A stretch of 64,000 nucleotides of DNA. Source: Bradyrhizobium monzae. Its GTDB lineage: Bacteria > Pseudomonadota > Alphaproteobacteria > Rhizobiales > Xanthobacteraceae. Where the stretch lies: positions 473,805-537,804 of the forward strand of contig NZ_JAIRDQ010000005.1 in the NCBI RefSeq assembly GCF_021458635.1, written 5' to 3'. The position numbers and the translations under genes are program-made. Under the pieces are notes generated by a model. That model had not been told where the DNA came from. It saw nothing but the letters and a program-made list of their open reading frames with translations, and made no database searches. Below, piece after piece: positions 58,292 through 64,000 of this stretch (the stretch's first letter is position 1; every line of letters starts with the position of its first letter).

Positions 58292-59532
58292 TCAGACAAC
58301 ATCCCTCCTCCTTCGCGAGTCGCAGAGCGTGCCGCAGTAGAACTTCCTACAATGGCAGGAGTGGATGCGCCGAGCACCTTTCCGCTGTTGCCCACCCGCA
58401 GCCTGTTCGCCTCCATCTCGTGTCGGGACGCATCAAGACTGCTTTCGATTGCATAGGTCGCTGCGGTCTCACCAAACAACGCCTTCAAGAGATCACGCTT
58501 TTCTTCAAGGCTCAGGCTATCGTTTCGCAGCTTGTGCAAACTGATGATCAAACGACGGAGATCGCCGTCGAACATTAGCTGCGCGGTCTTGTTCTCAGGC
58601 CATCGATCGGTAAACTCATCTGGCTGATAGGCCGGGTTAAATACCTGGACCGTTCCGCGGACACCGTTCGTTTCCGTCAACCGCAGTCGGATATGGGTCG
58701 CAATAGCGATGACTTCGTCCAACAAACTGGACTTCACGGGGCCTGCATCCAATGCCATTGCGGCCAGCACCACAGAGGGTGGCTTGCGGAGACCACTGCG
58801 GCCGGATGATCGGTAGGCGATGTCCCTAGCTCGCTTGATGAGTTGCAACGCCACGACACGGGCTGATTTCTCCTCGAACGGCACGTGGTCGGGCATCGGC
58901 TGAGTGTCAGCCTTCTCAACGATCCCGCCCTCGACCAGCAGCCTTCTACCCTTGAACAGCTCATGGAATGCAGGATCGAAATCAACATGATCGTTGAAGT
59001 GCTTGGCGAAGCCCCACGGATTGACCTTTTTATGATAGCTCTCGCCGGTCTCCTTCTTGTGGTGGAAAAGATGCCCGGCCCGCTCTGGTCCGTGGATGCG
59101 AGCGATCGGCATCAGATCAACCGTGGTCCCATCAGCATATTTCACCGTGATGCAACGGCTATTGAGAGTAACCATCCCATGATAGCTGCTGCCCGCCTCG
59201 CCATTAATTGCTTCAAATAAAAGCTGAAGGATACGCTGCGGCGACGTGCCAGGATCGACGCTGAGTTCCATCACGACGTCAACGTCATGCTGAGCCTTTT
59301 TGACGCGAGAAGCGATGGCCGTACCCGTAGCGAAGCTGCCGCTCGGGTAGCACTCGATCACACGATCTTCGAGCGGGCTGCCTTTGCGATCCACGTGATT
59401 GCATAGAGCGCGGAAATTGGTTTCAGCGGTCTCGTGCTTCGTCTTAGTCAGCTGGATGCGACGTGCGACGTCCATCAGCAGTGCGTCATATTCTGCGATG
59501 GTGGGCCAAGGCCCGGGTTGCAAAACGTTCAA
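58288..59532 (-). CDS. CD-NTase (cGAS/DncV-like nucleotidyltransferase) of CBASS
   Basis: 414 residues from a TTG start at 59532, supported by GGGAG 8 bases upstream; the first ATG (residue 20) would cut off the conserved N-terminal helix (WPTIAEYDALLMDVARRIQL). Nucleotidyltransferase core: PSGSFATGTAI (GS at 65-66), AQHDVDVVMEL with metal Asp83 and Asp85, and third Asp139 in GTTVDLMPIA. Upon phage infection such enzymes make cyclic di- or trinucleotides that switch on the effector, here the patatin phospholipase. First gene of a three-gene leftward operon. Which nucleotide it makes cannot be read from sequence. Confidence 0.9.
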   Translation of the reverse strand: MNVLQPGPWPTIAEYDALLMDVARRIQLTKTKHETAETNFRALCNHVDRKGSPLEDRVIECYPSGSFATGTAIASRVKKAQHDVDVVMELSVDPGTSPQRILQLLFEAINGEAGSSYHGMVTLNSRCITVKYADGTTVDLMPIARIHGPERAGHLFHHKKETGESYHKKVNPWGFAKHFNDHVDFDPAFHELFKGRRLLVEGGIVEKADTQPMPDHVPFEEKSARVVALQLIKRARDIAYRSSGRSGLRKPPSVVLAAMALDAGPVKSSLLDEVIAIATHIRLRLTETNGVRGTVQVFNPAYQPDEFTDRWPENKTAQLMFDGDLRRLIISLHKLRNDSLSLEEKRDLLKALFGETAATYAIESSLDASRHEMEANRLRVGNSGKVLGASTPAIVGSSTAARSATREGGGMLSE

Positions 59533-60188
59533 TTGAAATCTCCCGACCTACAGTTCGATATTTGTTCCACGTAGGTGCGCAAAGGAGTTCCAGCAAGATT
59601 AGTTCAAAGAGATTCTTTTAACCGCAATATCTTGACTTCCAATAATGCTTCTAAGCCACCAATAGATGATTCGCGTGGCGATTGAACTCTTTTGCAATGC
59701 ACGTAAAACGTTCGCGGTTGCAAAATCGCACACTATCGATGATCGAGGGAATTGCCCTTTCCAATGGCGCGAAAGCCCGCCGTCTCTCGGGGTGCCGGGA
59801 TGGAGCGAGAGACGACGGGCCTACCCATCGGGTCAGGGAAGGACAATCCGACCACAGGCTCTGCGCTGTTTTTTGTCCAGACGGACACCAGAGAAAACGA
59901 TGAAAAATGGGCAGCCTCCAATCTCAAGGAAGCGGTCTGGGTAGAAGCGGCAGACAAGATGGCCGCACTCCACCTCGTCGAGAGCGCCACTTTGAGGATG
60001 GTTGATTTCAACCCCGGGCGACCATTGATCTTCTCGCCATGGCTCGATGATGTTGTGACGTCGGGTCACCGCGATCTAGAGGCCGAGGTTGTCCTACCAG
60101 GACATCTTCGTACCCAGGCCGGCAAGCTGGTCGCCCTTCCCGCGGCCTGACTTACGATAATGGATATTATTCGAAGTCAGATTCTTAA
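59533..60188. other. Gap upstream of the CBASS operon
   Basis: About 650 bases. The AT-rich part (59560-59700) should hold the CBASS promoter. A plus-strand open frame of 132 codons (59752-60150) has no recognisable family and competes with an antisense frame, so I do not call it a gene. Confidence 0.45.
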
Positions 60189-60428
60189 AATGAGAGGCGA
60201 GGATCAGCCTTCATCTGCGCCAACTGCGGCTACTCGTACATCGGGGCCCAGAGCCCGGCTTATCTGGATAACTGGCTCAAGGCTTTGAAGGCGGACAACC
60301 GAGCCATCTTCTCCATCGCGTCGTACGCCTCCCAGGCGGCCGACTGGCTGCTTCAAAGGGGCCATGGAGTGGATGAAACCGCTCCTGCCGTCGAAGTCCA
60401 GAAGGTCGACGACGAGATATCCGACTAA
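60189..60428 (+). pseudogene. ArdC-like antirestriction protein, C-terminal remnant
   Basis: After TAA 60186-60188 the frame reads GSAFICANCGYSYIGAQSPA, then YLDNWLKALKADNRAIFSIA and SYASQAADWLLQRG, ending at TAA 60428. This matches the C-terminal end of ArdC-type antirestriction proteins (AYIxxWLKxLKxDxRAIFxAAxxAQxAAD). The catalytic zinc-peptidase part and the start are missing. It is a relic of a conjugative or integrative element next to the CBASS operon. Confidence 0.7.
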
Positions 60429-60459
60429 CGACAAAGCCCCGCGTTGGCGGCTTTTCTCG

Positions 60460-60807
60460 TCATTTCACTCTGCCGAGCACCTTAAGAAGGGGGTACGCTG
60501 GCAATAGCGACAAGCCCGACGAGAACAGACTCGTAAGTCCTAAGCCCAGCGTGGCGTCCAAAACATCGCCGACCGATCGTCCCACAAACACCCCGGTCAC
60601 GGACGCTTCAATCAGACCACATACAATTACCGTGGCCGCGCCGCCCCCAAACAGCAGCAGACCGGACGGTACAGGGCTGGTTCGATTGGTCACGATTACC
60701 ACGACCAAGAACGAGACAAGGCCGCCGATAATCCAAGGCCAGAAGCTTATCAAACCTTCCGAGGCAGCTCCTTCGGCGCCGAGGGCAAAGAAGCTATGAA
60801 GGCCCAA
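60460..60807 (-). CDS. Membrane protein of unknown function
   Basis: 115 residues, three to four hydrophobic segments (FWPWIIGGLVSFLVVVIVTN, GLLLFGGGAATVIVCGLIEA, ATLGLGLTSLFSSGLSLLPA). It starts at 60807, overlapping by 12 bases the start of the divergent gene at 60796. No family recognised. Confidence 0.55.
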   Translation of the reverse strand: MGLHSFFALGAEGAASEGLISFWPWIIGGLVSFLVVVIVTNRTSPVPSGLLLFGGGAATVIVCGLIEASVTGVFVGRSVGDVLDATLGLGLTSLFSSGLSLLPAYPLLKVLGRVK

Positions 60808-61083
60808 ACGACCATCGTCACTGAATATATCAAGTGGGAGAGTATCAAGCAGCTAGCGGGTTACAGTGTTTCAGCGCTATTCGGGATAATTGCTGGCCTA
60901 ATCTTAGCGTTTGCGCCGCCAGCAAATCACGTTGCTGCTGAAATAATCGCGATCTCATTTGGTATAGTCGCGGCCGGTGTATCCGGTTATACATTTGTCA
61001 GGGCGAAAACACACCATGTTGAAATAGCGGCCGGTCAATCGCCCTCCGAAAAGCCCGAGCCTATTGGCAAGCGCCGGTCATAG
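60796..61083 (+). CDS. Membrane protein of unknown function
   Basis: 95 residues: a short soluble start MKAQTTIVTEYIKWESIKQL, two transmembrane helices (YSVSALFGIIAGLILAFAPP, AEIIAISFGIVAAGVSGYTF) and a basic tail. Divergent from, and overlapping, the 60807 gene start. Function unknown. Confidence 0.55.
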   Translation: MKAQTTIVTEYIKWESIKQLAGYSVSALFGIIAGLILAFAPPANHVAAEIIAISFGIVAAGVSGYTFVRAKTHHVEIAAGQSPSEKPEPIGKRRS

Positions 61084-61176
61084 CCCGGTTAAGCTTCGAA
61101 ATATTTCTAGGATAAGTCGTTAGCATCAGCGGGCCCTGAAAGTCGGGACACGTCTGCTGAATCGCAAGAGAGACCG

Positions 61177-61769
61177 ATGGTTGACACGCCGATCAAAGTC
61201 ACGAAGGCGGAGCATTACGAAGGAAACGACTTCTTCGAAATGATGAAGCGCCGCTTCAGAGAGGAGCTGCAAGACCGTAGCGAGATGCATCTTCAAGTCG
61301 GGCGAACTATCGTGGCCCTGTCTGACATAGAAGAGTATCTGGCGTCGTTCTTCGTAATATTCAGCCTTCCGGTACCGGAAGAGGAGTCTGAGCGGATCTT
61401 CTATTGTCATCAGAATTTTACCCGCAAGCTCGAGATAGTGGATTACGCCGTGCTGCGATCTGCTGAGACGGAGTTGCGAGATCACTGGAAAAAATTGAGC
61501 GCGACCGCATAAAAAAGCAAAAGGTCGTCCGCAATATCGCAGCTCACGCGAGTATACATTTTCGACAGGAACGAGGGTCTCAGCTTTCAAGAGCGGTGAT
61601 CAAGGGTACTTCACAGGGCGGCAGCGGAAAATCTAAGGAGTTAGGCATTCCTGATGTTAGGAGCGCCGCTGATGAGCTTGAAACCATTATCCGCGATTTC
61701 AGGATGTTCTTGAACATGGCAATTCGGGTAATCACGAAAGCCAGAAACATCCCCATCGAGCCTCTATAA
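61177..61769 (+). pseudogene. Hypothetical protein with HEPN-like RxxxxH motif, broken at a poly-A tract
   Basis: ATG 61177 opens MVDTPIKVTKAEHYEGNDFF; this frame stops at 61512. A second frame carries on to TAA 61769: RNIAAHASIHFRQERGSQLS, KELGIPDVRSAADELETIIR and MFLNMAIRVITKARNIPIEP. The join is at a run of six A (61479-61484): seven would read HWKKIERDRIKKQKVVRNIA, continuous and plausible, giving about 197 residues. RNIAAH fits the R-x4-H motif of HEPN nucleases, and the helical character agrees, but this is a weak family call. Interruption by one base may be an indel error. Confidence 0.65.
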
Positions 61770-62438
61770 CAGTAGTTCTGCATCTGCATGGCGGTAAGTT
61801 TGGGCCATCTGTCAGTTGGGCTTGACGCTGTAGGTCCATAACCAGCTTGCGAACGCGCTCAACCGTTAGCTCTTCCGGCCATTGCCTCGACGAGATTCGC
61901 TTTCGGTGCAGGTCTCCATCTATTTGCCTCCGCGCGGCCAAGGTTGCGATAGAGGCAGGCGTCCTTATCAAAGACGATTTTAAAGCCCTCACGACGAAGC
62001 TCTCTAACGGCTGTCTTGAATGCGTAACCATCGCCATCCCCCCCCGAGGTTCCGATGAATGGCGATCGTTATGTTCTCGAAGTTTTGGCCGTAGCGTTGG
62101 TTTTAGCCAGCTCTCATTTGAGCAGGCACCGATACGTAGGTTGCTACCGTAGCTTATCCAACTGAACCCGCGGGGCCGGTCAGAATTAGTCGAGGCTTCA
62201 ATGAGATCGTCCATGCGGTGTGGAGGAGCGGTGATCCGCCTCCCATGGTCAACCGAGGGGAGCCGTGCTCGGCGCTCTAAGAACGATCGACGTCGGTGCA
62301 GCAGTTCTTGATCAAAATCTTCGATCATTGCTCACGGCGTTAGGGCGTGTACTCATAAACCTGTCGTTTCGGAAGCGGCGAGGTCCGCTTTGCGGTCGGA
62401 AGCGGACATGCGAGGCGCACTTGGTCATGTCCGCGCGG
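61770..62438. other. Gap of about 670 bases, decayed sequence
   Basis: A 198-codon minus-strand frame (61732-62328) crosses it but has no ribosome site, no family pattern and overlaps the preceding gene. The last 100 bases contain inverted short motifs (AGGTCCGCTTTGCGG, AAGCGGACAT) typical of insertion-sequence borders. No gene called. Confidence 0.4.
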
Positions 62439-62665
62439 GGCCGATTGTGTTGCAAAAGTCGAAAGTTGCAGGGCTCAAGATTTTTCGCGAAAACATTGCG
62501 CAGCGAGCGACCGCTGATTCGTATGACCTCAATCGCGTTACCGAAGTCGCCTGTGAATTTTGCGTGAGGCCGTGAGGTCCCTCGCATCTTGTACGCGAAA
62601 GTCGCACCCACGGCCCGCAGAATTTTGGTCATCGGCGAAAAACGACTTTTGCAACAATATCGGCC
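62439..62665. mobile_element. Small non-coding element with 23-bp terminal inverted repeats (MITE-like)
   Basis: Left end 62439-62461 GGCCGATTGTGTTGCAAAAG(TCG); right end 62643-62665 is its reverse complement with two mismatches. The 181 bases between encode nothing convincing. This is the structure of a miniature inverted-repeat element or an IS whose transposase has been deleted. It abuts the IS630-type transposase gene, whose stop is 20 bases beyond the right end. Confidence 0.7.
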
Positions 62666-62684
62666 AATAGCGGACCTCTTCAGG

Positions 62685-63812
62685 TCACCTATATCGCGGG
62701 TCCTTGTGGTTGCTACTCTCCGAAAATGCGGCCGTTTCCCGCTCGCCGCCCCAGATCTTATTACCCGCCCGTTTCGGATGCTCCCGGAAGTACAAGTTAC
62801 GTTCAGCGAAATACCTGTCGATCGCTCGCTTGGCCCCCTCAACAGATGGATAGTCGCTGTTGTGAAGAATTGCGCGTGCCATTCCGCTGAACACCGCCTC
62901 GATCACGTTTAAGAATTGCGCGCCTGCGGGCAATGGCGCTGTCTCTACGCGGGCGGAGCCCGTGACCTCTGCCATCACGTTGTTTGACGCGATCCGACGC
63001 GCTAGCTGTTTGGACATGTGCCACGAAGCCGAGTCCCAAGACAGATAGAGCCGCGACAGGCGGAGATTGCAAGCTAGCAATTCATCCAAAAGCTTGATTA
63101 TCTCTGCCGTGTTCTTCTTCTCCGAGTAAAAGTGCGTTACCTGATTTGTGGAAAGCTCTAGGGCTGCGGTGATGATCAACGTTCCCTTCGATTTCTGCCA
63201 TTGAGGTACGGTCACATTCACGCCGGGAGCAACAAGGCTCCGCCCGCCGCGCTTTAGAACGGCGACCGGTCCGAACTCGTCGACCGAGAAGAAGCCCTCA
63301 TCACCCCTTAAGTCCCGCAGAATAGATTTCACGTTGTCAAGTTTATTACGGTACTCAGGGTCTTTGCTTGTTAAGACCTGCTTTGCTTTCAGCCATCGAT
63401 AACCAGCAGCGCGGATAACGGAATGAATGTCCCGCTTGCTCAATAGCACCCCCGATATCCTTAGTGCCTGCTGCAGCTCATCGCGCTTCCACGTCGACCG
63501 ATTGAACCCGAAATCGGACGGCGGAGAATGTAGTACTTTGAATACAGCGTCTCTTGCAGCGATGACCTCGGTCTCTGACTTGACGCGATGTTTCGGGCCA
63601 CGCCGTCGCGGGAGCAGATCACTCGTGAGCCCGCTAGCCAAATAGCGGTTGTAGTACTTTCGAAAGGTCTGCGAGCAAGTGCCATGGTGCGCGTAGAAAT
63701 CTCGTACCTTAGTAAATGTCGTGGAGTTTCCAGATTTAACAGCCTCGTATTCGGCGACCAGCAGGCGCCATTGTCGGAGGTAGCTTCTCTCAATTGTTCG
63801 ATCGGATTTCAT
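62685..63812 (-). CDS. IS630-family transposase
   Basis: 375 residues from ATG 63812 (MKSDRTIERSYLRQWRLLVA). N-terminal HTH (YAHHGTCSQTFRKYYNRYLASG). DDE catalytic core: first Asp in GFFSVDEFGPVAV, second in LYLSWDSASWHMS and Glu in FLNVIEAVFSGMARAI, which is the IS630/Tc1-mariner arrangement. C-terminal RAIDRYFAERNLYFREHPKRAGNKIWG is typical of the family. The gene appears intact. Its own terminal repeats and TA target duplication could not be identified inside the window. Confidence 0.92.
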   Translation of the reverse strand: MKSDRTIERSYLRQWRLLVAEYEAVKSGNSTTFTKVRDFYAHHGTCSQTFRKYYNRYLASGLTSDLLPRRRGPKHRVKSETEVIAARDAVFKVLHSPPSDFGFNRSTWKRDELQQALRISGVLLSKRDIHSVIRAAGYRWLKAKQVLTSKDPEYRNKLDNVKSILRDLRGDEGFFSVDEFGPVAVLKRGGRSLVAPGVNVTVPQWQKSKGTLIITAALELSTNQVTHFYSEKKNTAEIIKLLDELLACNLRLSRLYLSWDSASWHMSKQLARRIASNNVMAEVTGSARVETAPLPAGAQFLNVIEAVFSGMARAILHNSDYPSVEGAKRAIDRYFAERNLYFREHPKRAGNKIWGGERETAAFSESSNHKDPRYR

Positions 63813-64000
63813 GAGGCGTCCCCCTTTGGACCATGAGCGGAAGATCGAGAAACCGCACCCGTGTGCAGTATGGGCCTGATCTGCCAAGCAATCGCTCCAA
63901 GTCCGCTGTGGGTCAATCGCGTCGGTGCGCACCCGAGTTCGGGACTTCCGGTCCACTCCCGGCACCGGACATGTTGCAGCACAGCGCAAACCGACGCGAT
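63813..64000. other. Window end upstream of the transposase
   Basis: 188 bases with the transposase promoter region and probably the IS end, which may lie beyond the window. No gene supported. Confidence 0.4.

Noticed and set aside
59752..60150. 132-codon plus-strand frame upstream of the ArdC relic
   Set aside because: Does not resemble ArdC or any family I know; kept as gap only.
61732..62328. 198-codon minus-strand frame
   Set aside because: Overlaps the HEPN-like gene, no start signal and no recognisable protein pattern.
1..64000. CRISPR arrays, rRNA genes, riboswitches
   Set aside because: No regularly spaced direct repeats, rRNA-like sequence or riboswitch consensus recognised by eye; a covariance-model scan would be needed to exclude small structured RNAs.

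Overview
The window is GC-rich, densely coded DNA, most likely from an alphaproteobacterium of the Bradyrhizobium group. Three things point there: the chromosomal run rlpA / dac / tmk / holB / metG / tatD / MBL hydrolase, a DUF1476 (ATPase zeta-inhibitor) gene, and the many TRAP and aromatic or amine catabolic genes. This assignment is inference from gene content, not from a database match.

Layout. 0-14 kb: cobalt-type nitrile hydratase (accessory protein, beta, alpha), enoyl-CoA hydratase, a DASS anion symporter, MetN-MetI without MetQ, an AraC regulator divergent from a serine hydrolase and a copper amine oxidase, a frameshifted hydrolase-cyclase, a cupin, a PilZ-XRE regulator and a secreted protein. 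14-23.5 kb: a GntR-controlled divergent catabolic block, with M24 peptidase and SMP-30 leftwards and TRAP transporter, type II dehydroquinase, a small unknown, a TIM-barrel protein and a frameshifted FAD oxidoreductase rightwards. 23.6-27.3 kb: LysR regulator, ABC binding protein, nitroreductase and a DUF4863 protein, resembling the pnbA/pnbB nitrobenzoate route. 27.8-32.4 kb: second TRAP system (DctP plus a fused DctQM) and an acyl-CoA ligase. 32.5-43.9 kb: housekeeping block, in which methionyl-tRNA synthetase carries a histone-like lysine/alanine tail of about 150 residues.

From about 44 kb onward the DNA is an accessory region: short unknown genes, gene remnants (dockerin-like, reverse transcriptase, ArdC), repeats, a tRNA-Lys 3' half and a 227-bp TIR-flanked element beside an IS630-type transposase. 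It holds two secreted sulfatases, each preceded by a perfect TTGAT-N4-ATCAA (FNR/FixK-type) box, with a porin between them. It also holds a complete short type II CBASS anti-phage operon (CD-NTase, E2-like protein, patatin phospholipase) next to the tRNA-Lys fragment.

How it works together: the catabolic modules plausibly feed carboxylates, amines, nitriles and aromatics into central metabolism, and the dehydroquinase/TIM-barrel and nitroaromatic modules may both end at protocatechuate. At least four conserved reading frames are each broken by one single-base indel, one at a poly-A tract. This is either recent decay or indel error in the assembly, and it should be resolved before any of these genes is called a pseudogene.
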